64,000 nucleotides of DNA, taken from NCBI RefSeq assembly GCF_900100665.1, contig NZ_FNCS01000013.1:23909-87908 (forward strand). Direction: 5' to 3'. The notes under the pieces were generated by a model that saw nothing but the letters and a program-made list of their open reading frames with translations, was not told the origin of the DNA and did not search any database. Position 1 is the first letter of the stretch, and the number at the start of each line of letters is the position of its first letter. Origin of the DNA: Pelagibacterium luteolum. GTDB taxonomy: Bacteria; Pseudomonadota; Alphaproteobacteria; Rhizobiales; Devosiaceae. Shown one piece after another: positions 29,268 through 39,351 of the stretch. A program made the translations under genes and the position numbers.

Positions 29268-29927
29268 TCAGTTCAAGAGACCGGCAAAAATGCCCTTGCC
29301 ATCATCGCCGCCATGGGCCGGTTCAATAAGGTTCTCCGGGTGGGGCATCATGCCCAGAACATTGCCGCGCGCATTGGTGATACCGGCAATGTTGTTGATC
29401 GAGCCGTTGGGGTTGGTATCGGCCGTGTAGCGGAAAACAACCTGATCGTTATCCTCGAGGGAGGCGACGGTATCCGCGTCGGCAAAATAGTTGCCGTCGT
29501 GATGAGCGACCGGGCAGCGGAAGACCTGTCCCTGTGCGTATCGGCGCGAAAAGGGGGTGTCGGCGTTGGCGACTTCGAGTTTTACCTCACGGCAGACGAA
29601 TTTGAGCGAGGCGTTGCGCATCAAGGCGCCGGGGAGGAGGCCGGCTTCGGTCAAGATCTGAAAGCCGTTGCAGACGCCAAGAACTTTAACGCCCTTTTCG
29701 GCGCGCTCGCGGATCGTGTCCATCATTGGAGAGCGGGCGGCGATTGCGCCGCAACGCAAATAGTCGCCATAGGAAAATCCGCCGGGAATGACGATCAGAT
29801 CGACATCGGGGAGTTCGGTGTCTTTGTGCCAGACGACCGCGGGCGGGGTGCCGCCGATCTTGGTCAGCGCCGCGATCATGTCGCGTTCGCGGTTGAGGCC
29901 GGGAAAGACAACGACTGCGGACTTCAT
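29268..29927 (-). CDS. purQ: Phosphoribosylformylglycinamidine synthase glutaminase subunit PurQ
   Basis: The 219-residue protein is a class I glutamine amidotransferase. Nucleophile Cys86 lies in VLGVCNGFQ and the catalytic His/Glu in [11 protein letters not shown]. It supplies ammonia to PurL. ATG 29927 was chosen because the protein then begins [15 protein letters not shown], the conserved PurQ start; the open frame upstream has no family similarity. It lies 46 bases before purL. Confidence 0.98.
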   Translation of the reverse strand: MKSAVVVFPGLNRERDMIAALTKIGGTPPAVVWHKDTELPDVDLIVIPGGFSYGDYLRCGAIAARSPMMDTIRERAEKGVKVLGVCNGFQILTEAGLLPGALMRNASLKFVCREVKLEVANADTPFSRRYAQGQVFRCPVAHHDGNYFADADTVASLEDNDQVVFRYTADTNPNGSINNIAGITNARGNVLGMMPHPENLIEPAHGGDDGKGIFAGLLN

Positions 29928-30103
29928 CACGCTTACGTCTCGCTTCAACAAAAGGGGCTGCTGGATGGGCGCCTTTTCGGGATTTATAGCAGAGAATGCA
30001 AGGGGAAATTGCTGGGTGCGCGAATTTGTGGCGTGCCGCACCCTCTGGCCAGGAAGACAGAGGACGCGGAAGGGCACTTACACTGGCGGTGACGGATGGA
30101 TGG

Positions 30104-31192
30104 CTACTCGGCCGGTGCCGGTGAGGGCTGTTGTTTTGTCCAGCGACTTCCTGGTGCGCGTGGAAGAATTGCCCAATCGGGACGTTCGAAGAGGAAACGA
30201 CCAAATCCGACCCGACCGATGATCCAATAGACCAATACGGGGCTGACCACTGCGACGATGAGTGTCGCGAGACTGGCGATGCCGGCATCGATTCCAGGCG
30301 CGATAGTCAGCAACAGGGTGCGGAAAATGCCCATCGGGATCACGAAGCTCAAGTAGATAACGATCGAATTTGCGCCGATCCAGCGCAGCCATGCAAATCC
30401 TTTGGCGTGCGAGGCGAGGACGGCAGCGGTGCAGACGGCCAGCGCGCCTGCAATGGCCAGTGCGAAGGTCCCCCCGGGCATGGTTGCCACGCCGGTGATG
30501 ATGTGGCCGTAGGCAATTTCGTGTCCCGGCGAGAAAATCAGTGCCGTGTTTGTCAGCGCCCAAAGTGCCAGGCCGAGTGCTGCAACGCGGGGACGCTCCC
30601 CGACAGCGTGGGCGAAGCGGAAGATTGCGGGCGCGAAGGCATATCCGGCGTAAAAGAAGACGAAATACTCGGCTGCGTAGTTGACGATCGAAACCGGGGT
30701 CGCGATGGGCGCGATCGATAAAGCGGCTGCGACTACAAAGACCAGCAGTTGTGGAGCGCCCAGTTCGTGCGTGATCTTTGCCAGTACGCTGAATATGGCC
30801 AATGCATAGATGAACCACAGGACAGAATAAGGTTCGTAGATCGCGCTTGCGAGCAAGGCGACCGTCATAGCTGGGTCGCGGTCAATCAGCAAATGCTTGA
30901 AGACGATAAGGATCAGGGCCCAAAGGGCATAGAAATAGAGATAGTGGACGACGCGGCGGTCTGCGAAGTGCGCCCATGGACGCGCGATGACCGCCGAGAG
31001 AAAAAGTCCCGCGATCATAAAAAATTCGGGCATGCGGAACGGTGTCGCGAAGGCGAGGACGTAGTGCATGAAACCGACACGCCCCGTCTCTTCGCCCACC
31101 CCATATGTTGCGTGCATCATCACGACAAGAATGATCGATATGCCCTTAGCCAAATCGACCCATGCGTGACGATTAGAGGTGGTGACAGACAT
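30104..31192 (-). CDS. Acyltransferase-3 family membrane protein
   Basis: The 362-residue protein has about ten membrane segments. It starts with HAWVDLAKGISIILVVMMHATYG, the acyltransferase-3 signature with the key His on helix 1, and has RMPEFFMIAGLFLS further on. Members O-acylate sugars of lipopolysaccharide, Nod factors, peptidoglycan or small molecules at the membrane. The acceptor cannot be deduced. It sits inside the purine cluster, between purQ and purS, with its own spacing, so it looks like an insertion into a conserved order rather than a purine gene. Confidence 0.88.
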   Translation of the reverse strand: MSVTTSNRHAWVDLAKGISIILVVMMHATYGVGEETGRVGFMHYVLAFATPFRMPEFFMIAGLFLSAVIARPWAHFADRRVVHYLYFYALWALILIVFKHLLIDRDPAMTVALLASAIYEPYSVLWFIYALAIFSVLAKITHELGAPQLLVFVVAAALSIAPIATPVSIVNYAAEYFVFFYAGYAFAPAIFRFAHAVGERPRVAALGLALWALTNTALIFSPGHEIAYGHIITGVATMPGGTFALAIAGALAVCTAAVLASHAKGFAWLRWIGANSIVIYLSFVIPMGIFRTLLLTIAPGIDAGIASLATLIVAVVSPVLVYWIIGRVGFGRFLFERPDWAILPRAPGSRWTKQQPSPAPAE

Positions 31193-31296
31193 TGCTCGTG
31201 TCCAAAAGCCCGGTTGTGTTGGGCTGGTTGTAACTCAGAGCGAGCCAACAGCTGGTTTCACGGTTTCGGGATTTTGAGAGCGTGGTTAAAAACGCG

Positions 31297-31324
31297 AAAA
31301 GGCCGGACGCGAGTCCGGCCCTTT
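31297..31324. terminator. Terminator downstream of the small membrane peptide gene
   Basis: A perfect 8-bp stem GGCCGGAC/GTCCGGCC (31301-31308 with 31313-31320) has a GCGA loop with flanking A and T runs. It is placed to end the minus-strand transcript that includes purC, purS and the 29-residue peptide. Confidence 0.85.
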
Positions 31325-31366
31325 CGATGGCATTTAGACCGGAGCGCTGGCCCCAGGACCTTCAGG

Positions 31367-31456
31367 TCAGCCGGCTACGGGCACTGTGCCGTAAGCGGCG
31401 ACCATGACGCCAAGAGCGAGAAAGAACAGGGCCGAGAGGGAAATCGTCTTCAGCAT
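31367..31456 (-). CDS. Possible small membrane peptide, 29 aa
   Basis: An ATG at 31456 opens 29 codons ending TGA at 31367. The peptide MLKTISLSALFFLALGVMVA plus AYGTVPVAG has a positive N-terminus and a single 17-residue hydrophobic helix. GGAG lies ten bases upstream, and a strong terminator begins 43 bases after the stop. The frame sits 65 bases after purS on the same strand. It matches no family I recognise, and such short frames can arise by chance. Confidence 0.45.
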   Translation of the reverse strand: MLKTISLSALFFLALGVMVAAYGTVPVAG

Positions 31457-31521
31457 TTTGGCACAACTCCATAGTGCGCTGGCGCGGGGCGGGCGCAGGC
31501 TTTTAATTTAAATGCGAGAGG

Positions 31522-31764
31522 TTAATCGATGATCTCTACGGCGTAGTTTTCGATCACTGTATTTGCGAGAAGCTTCTCGCACATTCTCTCAAGCTCGGCT
31601 TTGGCTGTAACGGAATCGGCGCCGGAAAGTTCCACGTCGAAAACCTTGCCCTGTCGGACGGACTGGACGCCGGCGAAGCCAAGACCTTCAAGAGAACCTT
31701 CGATAGCCTGACCCTGCGGGTCAAGGACGCCGTTTTTCAAAGTTACGATTACGCGGGCTTTCAT
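31522..31764 (-). CDS. purS: Phosphoribosylformylglycinamidine synthase subunit PurS
   Basis: The 80-residue protein has the PurS pattern: KARVIVTLKNGVLDPQGQAIEGSLEGLGF, then VRQGKVFDVEL and a C-terminal LANTVIENYAVEII. PurS bridges PurL and PurQ in the three-subunit FGAM synthase. It follows purC by 38 bases on the minus strand. Confidence 0.97.
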   Translation of the reverse strand: MKARVIVTLKNGVLDPQGQAIEGSLEGLGFAGVQSVRQGKVFDVELSGADSVTAKAELERMCEKLLANTVIENYAVEIID

Positions 31765-31802
31765 ATGTCCGTATGGCCTTTTGGATCGGTTGGCGGATCT
31801 GC

Positions 31803-32567
31803 TTATTGTACGAGGCGCGGGCCGGTGGTCAGCGCGTTATCGGCTTCCACGAGAATGCCCAAGCGCTGGGCGACTTCGCGGTAGGCATCGACCAGTCCGC
31901 CGAGATCTTCGCGGAAGCGGTCCTTGTCGAGCTTGTTACGGGTCTTGATGTCCCAAAGCCGGCAATTGTCGGGGGAGAGTTCGTCGGCCAGAACGATGCG
32001 CATCATGTCGCCCTCGAACAGGCGACCGCATTCGATCTTGAAATCCACGAGCTGGATGCCAACGCCCATGAACAGGCCCGTGAGGAAATCGTTGACCCGC
32101 ACGGCGAGTGCCATGATGTCGTCGAGCTCCTGCGGGGTGGCCCAACCAAACGCCGTGATGTGCTCCTCAGAGACCATAGGGTCATTGAGCGCATCGTCCT
32201 TGTAATAGAATTCGATGATCGAACGGGGCAGCTGAGTGCCCGATTCGAGGCCAAGGCGCTTGCAGAGCGAGCCGGCTGCAACGTTGCGGACGACCACTTC
32301 GATCGGGATGATCTCGACTTCGCGGATCAACTGCTCGCGCATGTTGATGCGGCGCACGAAATGGGTCGGGATACCAAGCGTGTTGAGACGGGTGAAGATG
32401 AACTCGGAAATCCGGTTGTTCAGGACGCCCTTGCCATCGATAATCTCGTGCTTGGCGCCGTTACCGGCAGTGGCATCATCCTTGAAGTGCTGGATCAGCG
32501 TGCCGGGCTCGGGACCTTCGTAAAGTACCTTTGCCTTGCCTTCGTAAATCTTGCGACGACGGTTCAT
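31803..32567 (-). CDS. purC: SAICAR synthetase
   Basis: The 254-residue enzyme begins [21 protein letters not shown] and has [40 protein letters not shown] and [10 protein letters not shown]. These define PurC, which joins CAIR and aspartate. ATG 32567 was chosen because the family N-terminus begins there; 49 further codons are open upstream but lack similarity. It heads the purC-purS run and is divergent from the DUF1476 gene, with a shared 231-base promoter region. Confidence 0.98.
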   Translation of the reverse strand: MNRRRKIYEGKAKVLYEGPEPGTLIQHFKDDATAGNGAKHEIIDGKGVLNNRISEFIFTRLNTLGIPTHFVRRINMREQLIREVEIIPIEVVVRNVAAGSLCKRLGLESGTQLPRSIIEFYYKDDALNDPMVSEEHITAFGWATPQELDDIMALAVRVNDFLTGLFMGVGIQLVDFKIECGRLFEGDMMRIVLADELSPDNCRLWDIKTRNKLDKDRFREDLGGLVDAYREVAQRLGILVEADNALTTGPRLVQ

Positions 32568-32798
32568 TTTGTCTGTCCGTGGGTTTCCGCGCGTACGGCC
32601 TGCGCGTCCAATTTGGGCGCACTCATGCGCCTTTTTGCATGGCCATTGCAAGCCCCTTGATACCGCGATTCCCCCAAGCGTTGCGCAAATACCTCGCATA
32701 ACGACCGGCGACAAAGCCCAGCGGGAGCGGCTGTGTTGATTTGGCGGGTGGAACCGCCTATCTGGGTGGGAACGTTAACTCCAGCCGAGGGACAGCCC

Positions 32799-33125
32799 AT
32801 GTCTTCATTCGACGAACGCGAACGAGCCGAGGAAGCCAAATTCGCGCATGATGCATCACTGCGGTTTCGCGCCGAAGCGCGGCGCAACAAGCATCTGGCG
32901 CATTGGGCCAGTGCGCAGCTGGGTATCGAAGGCGCCGACGCTATCGCCAACTATGTCGCCGAAGTGATTGCAGCAGATATGGTTCAGGGCGGACATGCGG
33001 ACGTCGTTGCCAAGATCAAGGCAGATTTCGACGCCAAGGGAGTCGCAATGGACGAGGCGGCGATCGAAGCCAAGGTTTATGAGTTCGACGCGAAGGCCAA
33101 GGCCGAGATCATCGCCGAGTCCTGA
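32799..33125 (+). CDS. ATP synthase zeta-subunit inhibitor (DUF1476)
   Basis: The 108-residue protein starts SSFDERERAEEAKFAHDASLRFRAEARRN and continues with NKHLAHWASAQLG, matching the DUF1476 family. Its characterised member in Paracoccus is the zeta subunit that inhibits F1-ATPase in alphaproteobacteria. The N-terminal helix is thought to insert into the catalytic interface. The four-helix character and length fit. It is divergent from purC, a common neighbour in this order. A strong terminator follows. Confidence 0.93.
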   Translation: MSSFDERERAEEAKFAHDASLRFRAEARRNKHLAHWASAQLGIEGADAIANYVAEVIAADMVQGGHADVVAKIKADFDAKGVAMDEAAIEAKVYEFDAKAKAEIIAES

Positions 33126-33145
33126 TCGTTCGGAAATCGCGCGTT

Positions 33146-33178
33146 AAAAAAAACCCGCATGATGTGCGGGGTTTTTTT
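33146..33178 (+). terminator. Terminator after the DUF1476 gene
   Basis: The stem CCCGCA/TGCGGG (33154-33159 with 33165-33170) has a five-base loop, an A8 run before it and a T7 run after it. It lies 20 bases past the stop and could also serve the convergent hydrolase gene. Confidence 0.88.
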
Positions 33179-33210
33179 ATACCTCGGTAGAGCATCCGGG
33201 CCCTTCAGGA

Positions 33211-33762
33211 TCAAATACGGCTCATCAGGCGCGTGAACATCAGAAGTCCCTCGGGCCAGGGGCCATGGCCCGATTCGACGTTGATATGGCCGGCGTCGCC
33301 AGCGATGTGGAAATCAGATCCCCAGCATGATGCAAACTCGGCAGCGCGCTCAATGCTGCAATAGGGGTCGTTGGACGAGGCCACCAGCATCGAGGGAAAT
33401 TTCAGGGGATCGCGGGGAAGTCCGCGAAACGGTGAGGTCTCGGCCGGGACTTCGGGGTGCTCGTCAACATCTGGTGGTGCGACGAGGAAAGCGGCCCTGA
33501 CCTTGGTGTCCGCCACTGTTTGGCTCGCCGCGACGATGGCATGCACCCCGAGCGAATGGCCTACGAGCACCACGGGGCGGGTCGCCATCATGATTTCACG
33601 CTCAAGGGTTTCCAGCCAACCCGCCAGTGTCGGCGCGTCCCATTCGTCCTGCTCGACGAAGTGAGCATTTCGGATCTTTTCGACCCAGCGGTGTTGCCAG
33701 TGCCCGGGGCCGGAATGGCCCAGGCCGGGGATAATGAGAATGTCGGCGTCGGCTGTTTTCAT
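33211..33762 (-). CDS. RBBP9/YdeN-family alpha/beta hydrolase
   Basis: The 183-residue protein has the nucleophile elbow GHSLG in VVLVGHSLGVHAIVAA and the sequence ILIIPGLGHSGPGHWQHRW at the start. An Asp region (VASSNDPYCS) and a catalytic His (GDAGHINVESGHG) complete the triad of the RBBP9/YdeN family of small serine hydrolases. Substrates are unknown. ATG 33762 was preferred to a TTG seven codons upstream. It lies 87 bases after purB on the same strand. Confidence 0.92.
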   Translation of the reverse strand: MKTADADILIIPGLGHSGPGHWQHRWVEKIRNAHFVEQDEWDAPTLAGWLETLEREIMMATRPVVLVGHSLGVHAIVAASQTVADTKVRAAFLVAPPDVDEHPEVPAETSPFRGLPRDPLKFPSMLVASSNDPYCSIERAAEFASCWGSDFHIAGDAGHINVESGHGPWPEGLLMFTRLMSRI

Positions 33763-33849
33763 AATGCGAAGGTAAGCGCTCAAGCATCGAGATGGAAGAT
33801 GTTAGCGTTGAAGATCAGGGCGCGCCGTAGTGGGGCCCTTCTAAGCTCC

Positions 33850-35154
33850 CTACTCGCCGAAGACGCGGCGGAAGATCGTGTCGACGTGTTTAAGATGGTA
33901 GGCGTCGTCAAAGCTTGCATCGATCTGTTCGTCGCTGAGCTTGGCGGAGACTTCGGGATCGGCTTTGAGGAAATCGGGGAATTTTCCTTCCCCGCGCCAG
34001 ACCTTCATCGCATTGCGCTGCACTGCCGAGTAGCTCTCCTCGCGGCTCATGCCCGCCTGTGTTAGGGCGAGCAGGAAGCGCTGTGAATTGTGCAGGCCGC
34101 CAAGCTTGTCCATGTTGGCCTTCATGTTCTCTGGATAAACCACGAGATTGTCGATGACGTTGGTCAGGCGGGCCAGCGCGAAATCGAGGGTGACCGTTGC
34201 GTCGGGCCCGATCATGCGCTCGACCGAAGAGTGCGAGATATCGCGCTCATGCCAAAGGGCAACGTTTTCGAGGGCGGGGATGACCATGCCGCGCACGAGG
34301 CGAGCGAGGCCGGTGAGATTTTCCGTCAGCACCGGGTTCCGCTTGTGCGGCATTGCCGACGAGCCCTTCTGGCCCTTGGAGAAGAATTCTTCGGCTTCTA
34401 AAACTTCCGTGCGCTGCAGGTGACGGATTTCGGTGGCGAGGCGCTCTATGGACGAGGCGATGACGCCAAGGGTGGCGAAATACATCGCGTGGCGGTCGCG
34501 CGGGATCACTTGGGTCGAGACGGGTTCGATAGCGAGGCCCATCTGCTCGGCCACGTATTCTTCGACCGAGGGGTCGATATTTGCAAACGAGCCGACGGCG
34601 CCCGAAATAGCGCAGGTAGCGATTTCGGCTTTGGCATTTTCGAGGCGGGTGCGGCAGCGGGCAAATTCGGCATAGGCTTGAGCCAGCTTTACGCCGAAAG
34701 TGGTCGGTTCGGCATGAATGCCGTGGCTGCGGCCGATGGTGATGGTGTCTTTGTGTTCGTGAGCGCGCTTCTTGAGTGCGGCGAGGAGCGCGTCGATATC
34801 GGAGAGTAGAAGATCGGACGCGCGCGCAAGCTGGACCGAGAGTGTCGTGTCCAGAATGTCGGAGGATGTCATGCCCTGATGCACAAAGCGCGATTCGGGG
34901 CCGACGATTTCGGCAAGGTGCGTAAGGAAGGCGATAACGTCGTGCTTGACCTCGCGCTCGATCTCATCGATGCGATCGACGTCGAATTTCGCGTCCTTAC
35001 CCTTGGCCCAGATTTCGTCGGCGGATGCCTGGGGGACGACGCCCAGTTTTGCCTGTGCCGTGGTGGCGTGCGCTTCGATCTCGAACCAGATCTTGAACTT
35101 GGTTTCGGGCGACCAGATGTCGACCATTTCTTTGCGGGAATAGCGCGGGATCAT
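33850..35154 (-). CDS. purB: Adenylosuccinate lyase
   Basis: The 434-residue enzyme has the superfamily signature GQKGSSAMPHKRNPV near residue 265 and the segments HQGMTSSDILDTTLS and GRSHGIHAEPTTFG. PurB acts twice in purine synthesis, on SAICAR and on adenylosuccinate. It lies just after rpe on the same strand and upstream of the purC region, an order shared by many Hyphomicrobiales. Confidence 0.98.
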   Translation of the reverse strand: MIPRYSRKEMVDIWSPETKFKIWFEIEAHATTAQAKLGVVPQASADEIWAKGKDAKFDVDRIDEIEREVKHDVIAFLTHLAEIVGPESRFVHQGMTSSDILDTTLSVQLARASDLLLSDIDALLAALKKRAHEHKDTITIGRSHGIHAEPTTFGVKLAQAYAEFARCRTRLENAKAEIATCAISGAVGSFANIDPSVEEYVAEQMGLAIEPVSTQVIPRDRHAMYFATLGVIASSIERLATEIRHLQRTEVLEAEEFFSKGQKGSSAMPHKRNPVLTENLTGLARLVRGMVIPALENVALWHERDISHSSVERMIGPDATVTLDFALARLTNVIDNLVVYPENMKANMDKLGGLHNSQRFLLALTQAGMSREESYSAVQRNAMKVWRGEGKFPDFLKADPEVSAKLSDEQIDASFDDAYHLKHVDTIFRRVFGE

Positions 35155-35188
35155 GGGCTTAGGGTCCGTGGTTCGAAGATTGATTCAA

Positions 35189-35866
35189 CTAGCGCGCAGC
35201 GTTCGCGGCGTCGCGGATGGCCTTGATGCGGGGGGCATAGGTGGCCGGATCATTGCCCTTGTAAATGGCGGAGCCGGCAACGAAGACATTGGCGCCAGCT
35301 TTGGCGAGCGCCACTACGGTCTCGGCATCGACGCCGCCGTCGATCTCGATATCGATGTGGCGGTCACCAATCAGCGCCTTGACCTGCTCGACCTTGGTGA
35401 TGGTTTCGGGAATGAAGGCCTGGCCACCAAAGCCGGGATTTACGCTCATGAGCAAGATGAGGTCGATGCGATCGAGAACGTGCTGGATTGCTGCAACCGG
35501 AGTCGCCGGATTGAGGACGACACCGGCTTTTTTGCCGTGCGTTTTGATGGCTTGCAGGGAACGGTCGAGGTGCGGGCCGGCTTCGGCGTGGATCGAGATG
35601 ATATCGGCGCCCGCCTTTGCGAAGGCCTCTATATAGGGATCGACGGGTGCGATCATCAGGTGAACGTCGAGCGGCTTGAAGGTGACTGGGCGGATCGCCT
35701 GGACGATCAGCGGGCCAATCGTGATGTTGGGGACGAAATGGCCATCCATGACATCGACATGGATCCAATCGGCCCCACCGTCGTCCACGGCGCGGACTTC
35801 GTTGCCAAGGCGTGCGAAGTCGGCGGAGAGGATGGAGGGCGCGATTTTGAGGGGGCGGTGGGCCAT
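35189..35866 (-). CDS. rpe: Ribulose-phosphate 3-epimerase
   Basis: The 225-residue TIM-barrel enzyme has [36 protein letters not shown] and [17 protein letters not shown], with the metal ligands expected for Rpe. It interconverts ribulose 5-phosphate and xylulose 5-phosphate. ATG 35866 was chosen over an in-frame TTG five codons upstream. It precedes purB by 34 bases, so the two are probably one operon. Confidence 0.98.
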   Translation of the reverse strand: MAHRPLKIAPSILSADFARLGNEVRAVDDGGADWIHVDVMDGHFVPNITIGPLIVQAIRPVTFKPLDVHLMIAPVDPYIEAFAKAGADIISIHAEAGPHLDRSLQAIKTHGKKAGVVLNPATPVAAIQHVLDRIDLILLMSVNPGFGGQAFIPETITKVEQVKALIGDRHIDIEIDGGVDAETVVALAKAGANVFVAGSAIYKGNDPATYAPRIKAIRDAANAAR

Positions 35867-35945
35867 GTTCGCTCCGGTCAACCGGTGAAGATGGCGCTAC
35901 TTAGTATGGGTTAGTGCAAAATCCCAGCCCCCAAAGGTCTTATCC

Positions 35946-36794
35946 TCAGCGCTTGCGGCGCTCTGCTATGAAAAGGGCGAGCGCGACGCCCCCTAGAATG
36001 CCGATGGATGCGATGCCGAAGCGCATCGTGATCGGCTCGGACAAAAACAAGATGCCGCCTGCTGCGGCGATGGCTGGGACGGTCAGTTGCACCGTCGAAG
36101 CGGTGATCCGGGTGAGGTTGGGTAGCGCGAGGTACCAGACGGCGTACCCAAGCCCTGAAGCAATAGCGCCCGACAGGACGGCGTAAAGCATGCCTTCCGC
36201 CGAGGGAGCCATCGTGAAGAGACCAATCATAATCAGGACGATCGCCGCAGGAAGGCATCGAATGAAATTGCCTGCTGTGTCGGCAAGAGGGGATGTGGAG
36301 CCACGACCGATCATCGAATAGGCGGCCCAAGAGGCGCCTGATGCGACCATCAGAAGGGCGCCGATTGGATGGGGTGCCGAAAGGCCGGGCGAAACCAGGT
36401 AGGCAAGGGACGCAACGGCAATCGCGATGCCGACCCATTCGAGAAGTTGGGGGCGGTCGCCTTTAAGCACCGCCCATCCGAGCATGCTCATTTGCACGCT
36501 GGCAAAGAGGATGAGCGCGCCCATTCCCGCGCCGAGCATCAAATAAGCAATGGAGAACGCGATGGCATAGGCAAAGAGCGCTGCGGCTCCAGACCAGCTT
36601 CCGGCGATGCGCGGAATGGTGGAGGCGCGCTGCGTGATTGCGATGATTGCAAAAAGCAGGACGGCTCCTGCCGCCAACCGCAAACCTGTGTAGCCCGCTG
36701 CGTCGATTGTGCCTGAAGCAAGGGCCAAACGCGCCAGCACCGAATTGGCGGCAAAAGCCATCATGGCGATGGCCGTCAGTATGACGATGCGCAT
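35946..36794 (-). CDS. EamA/DMT-family transporter
   Basis: The 282-residue protein has ten hydrophobic segments in two EamA repeats (ANSVLARLALASGTIDAAGYTGLRL at the start; the second begins at about residue 145). ATG 36794 was chosen because GGGGGAG lies six bases upstream; two earlier in-frame starts give a polar N-terminus. The substrate is unknown. It is divergent from ccdA. The C-terminus ERRKR is positively charged, as usual for the cytoplasmic end. Confidence 0.88.
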   Translation of the reverse strand: MRIVILTAIAMMAFAANSVLARLALASGTIDAAGYTGLRLAAGAVLLFAIIAITQRASTIPRIAGSWSGAAALFAYAIAFSIAYLMLGAGMGALILFASVQMSMLGWAVLKGDRPQLLEWVGIAIAVASLAYLVSPGLSAPHPIGALLMVASGASWAAYSMIGRGSTSPLADTAGNFIRCLPAAIVLIMIGLFTMAPSAEGMLYAVLSGAIASGLGYAVWYLALPNLTRITASTVQLTVPAIAAAGGILFLSEPITMRFGIASIGILGGVALALFIAERRKR

Positions 36795-36945
36795 GCGAAT
36801 CTCCCCCTCATGCATCAACCATACGGGGCATCGCGCCGGTCGGCTATTGTCCGCCAACAATCACATCGGTGCGATGCGACCGGGCTACGCATTGCGTATT
36901 TGAGCCCAGCGGATAGAACTGCCGCGAAAATTGGCGGGAGCGCGC

Positions 36946-37683
36946 ATGTTCGGATTCGAATTGCCAGTGGTATTTGGGGCGGGGGTTTTGAGTTTTCTCA
37001 GCCCATGCGTTTTGCCGCTGGTGCCCGCTTATCTCACCTACATGTCCGGCGCGACGTTCGAGCGGCTGCGCGAAGAGGGGGTGGCGGGCGGCAAGCTCTA
37101 TGGCCGAACTGCTATCACCGCACTGGCGTTCGTGCTCGGATTTTCGCTGATCTTTATCGCTTTTGGTGCCACGGCAACGATGTTCGGCCAGGTCCTCCGT
37201 CGCGCGTTGCCGGTGCTGATGCCGTTGGCCGGCGTCGTCATCATCGCGATGGGGTTACATTTCCTGGGCGTGTTCAGGATTTCCTGGCTCTACCGCCAGT
37301 TCAAGCTCGAAGGGCCGCGTATAGCCAGCGGACCGCTGGGCGGGTTTTTACTGGGGCTCGCTTTCGCAATTGGTTGGACGCCATGCATTGGACCGGTGCT
37401 GGCGGCGATCCTTGTCGTGTCGGCGAACCAGACGACGGCCTGGGAGGGGGCGGCGCTATTGGCGGTCTACTCAGCCGGGCTCGGCGTGCCGTTCCTCTTG
37501 GCCGCCTTGGCGCTGGGGCCCTTCTTGTCGTTTTTCGACGGATTTAAGAAGCACCTCGGAACCGTCGAAAAAGTCATGGGCGCCGTGCTTGTGGTGGTCG
37601 GGATATTGTTCCTTACAGGCAATTTTACCCGCTTGGCCTTCTGGATGCAGTCGAACTTCGAAGTGCTGAACCAGTTCGGCTAA
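36946..37683 (+). CDS. ccdA: CcdA-type cytochrome c biogenesis / thiol-reduction membrane protein
   Basis: The 245-residue protein has six membrane segments. The first half carries [21 protein letters not shown] and the second [16 protein letters not shown]. The two conserved Cys residues in these proline-rich helices shuttle electrons from cytosolic thioredoxin to periplasmic partners for cytochrome c maturation. ATG 36946 follows GGGAG by five bases; an upstream TTG is less likely. No other cytochrome c maturation gene is adjacent. Its stop overlaps the convergent radC-like stop by four bases. Confidence 0.94.
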   Translation: MFGFELPVVFGAGVLSFLSPCVLPLVPAYLTYMSGATFERLREEGVAGGKLYGRTAITALAFVLGFSLIFIAFGATATMFGQVLRRALPVLMPLAGVVIIAMGLHFLGVFRISWLYRQFKLEGPRIASGPLGGFLLGLAFAIGWTPCIGPVLAAILVVSANQTTAWEGAALLAVYSAGLGVPFLLAALALGPFLSFFDGFKKHLGTVEKVMGAVLVVVGILFLTGNFTRLAFWMQSNFEVLNQFG

Positions 37684-38486
37684 AACAGCTTCATGCCGCG
37701 CAGCGAGGTGTGGGTCGATTTGCCGACGATAATATGGTCGTGCACGGTGATGCCGAGCGGCTTTGCGATGTCGACGATCTGACGCGTCATCTGGACATCG
37801 GCGGAGGATGGTGCCGGGTCGCCCGAGGGATGGTTGTGCACGAGGATTAAGGCGGTCGCCGAAAGCTCGAGCGTGCGCTTTATGACTTCGCGCGGATAGA
37901 CCGGGGTATGGTCGACCGTACCAGTTTGCTGCACCTCGTCGGCAATGACCTTGTTCTTTTTGTCCAGGAAGATGATGCGGAACTGTTCGACCGTCTCATA
38001 GGACATCGAGGATTTGCAGTAGTCGATGACCTCACTCCAGGAATTGAGCACAGGCTTTTTATGTATGGCATCCTTGCCGATACGCTGAGTAGAGGCGAGG
38101 ATCACCTTGAGTGACGTGATTGTCGTTGGCCCCAGTCCGTCGATTTCCTTGAGCAGATGAGGTGGAGCGCCCAACGCTTCGGAAAAGCTGCCGAAGCGCT
38201 TCATCATCGCCTTGGCGATGCCTTTTGTGTCCTTGCGCGGGATGATCGCGAACAAGAGCAGCTCGAGCAGTTCGTAGTCCTGGAGCGCTGAGGGACCGGC
38301 TGTGTTAAAGCGCTCACGCAAACGATCGCGATGGCCGTCGTGATCGTTTTCGGCTTTAGGCTTTTTCGGCGGTGTCGCGCTGTCGGCTTGGTCGTCGGGG
38401 AGGAGATCGGGCAGGCGGGACGCTACGGCTCGGGCTTGCGTTTCAGCCCATCCCAAATTTTCGTCTTCGCCTTGATCCGAACTCAT
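37680..38486 (-). CDS. RadC-family JAB-domain protein
   Basis: The 268-residue protein has a helical DNA-binding-like region ([25 protein letters not shown] type) and a helix-hairpin-helix stretch [14 protein letters not shown]. The C-terminal JAB domain has the metal motif [19 protein letters not shown]. RadC-like proteins are widespread, and their once-proposed DNA repair role is doubtful. The N-terminal 70 residues are acidic and low-complexity. Its ATG overlaps the map stop by four bases, so it is translationally coupled to map. Confidence 0.93.
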   Translation of the reverse strand: MSSDQGEDENLGWAETQARAVASRLPDLLPDDQADSATPPKKPKAENDHDGHRDRLRERFNTAGPSALQDYELLELLLFAIIPRKDTKGIAKAMMKRFGSFSEALGAPPHLLKEIDGLGPTTITSLKVILASTQRIGKDAIHKKPVLNSWSEVIDYCKSSMSYETVEQFRIIFLDKKNKVIADEVQQTGTVDHTPVYPREVIKRTLELSATALILVHNHPSGDPAPSSADVQMTRQIVDIAKPLGITVHDHIIVGKSTHTSLRGMKLF

Positions 38487-39319
38487 GCGCTTTGACGAGC
38501 CTCGAGGGGATTGAACAGTCCGCGCGGTGAGGCGGTGAAAATCTCGTTGCCGGTCTCGGTGATGCCGATCGAATGCTCGCACTGGGCGGAGAGGGTTCGA
38601 TCCCGCGTCACGGCGGTCCAGCCGTCGTTCAAAATCTTGACCTGTGGGCGGCCCAGATTGATCATGGGTTCGATTGTGAAAATCATGCCGGGCTTGATCT
38701 CGACACCAGTGCCGGGATTGCCGAAATGCATGATGTTGGGCTCGTCGTGGAAGAGGCGCCCGACGCCATGGCCTACGAAATCGCGGACTACCGACGCCCG
38801 TTCGCCTTCGGCATAACGCTGGATGGCGGCGCCGATATCGCCTGTGGTGTTGCCAGCCTTGGCGGCTTCGATGCCGAGCCGAAGGCTTTCGTAGGTGATT
38901 TCGATCAGCCGTTCTGCCTTGCGGGAAATCTCACCCACCGGGTACATGCGGCTCGAATCACCGTACCAGCCATCAACGATCAGGGTAACGTCGATGTTGA
39001 CGATATCGCCTTCGCGTAACGGCTTGTCGGACGGCCTGCCGTGGCAGACGACGTGGTTTATCGACGTGCAGGTGGAATAGCGGTAGCCGCGATAGTTGAG
39101 TGTGGCGGGAATCGCATTGTTGTCGCGGGCGAACTCGTAAACAAATCTGTCCAGCGTTGCTGTGGAGACGCCGGGTTCGATCATTGGTACCAGAAGATCG
39201 AGCACTTCTGCCGTAATTGCGCCGGCCTTGCGCATGCCGGCAAAACCGTCTTCGCCATGTAGCGGAATAACGCCTTGCATACGCTTTTTCTTGGCGGTGG
39301 CTTCGACGTAGGTGGTCAT
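38483..39319 (-). CDS. map: Methionine aminopeptidase, type I
   Basis: The 278-residue enzyme has the Map metal ligands in [18 protein letters not shown] (two Asp), [15 protein letters not shown] (His), FTIEPM (Glu) and HSIGIT. It removes the N-terminal Met from new proteins. The start at ATG 39319 follows AGGAG by six bases. The 25-residue basic extension before the catalytic fold is a normal variant. Confidence 0.97.
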   Translation of the reverse strand: MTTYVEATAKKKRMQGVIPLHGEDGFAGMRKAGAITAEVLDLLVPMIEPGVSTATLDRFVYEFARDNNAIPATLNYRGYRYSTCTSINHVVCHGRPSDKPLREGDIVNIDVTLIVDGWYGDSSRMYPVGEISRKAERLIEITYESLRLGIEAAKAGNTTGDIGAAIQRYAEGERASVVRDFVGHGVGRLFHDEPNIMHFGNPGTGVEIKPGMIFTIEPMINLGRPQVKILNDGWTAVTRDRTLSAQCEHSIGITETGNEIFTASPRGLFNPLEARQSA

Positions 39320-39351
39320 GGAGGTCTCCTGTTGGAGCAAAGGTAGTCGGC

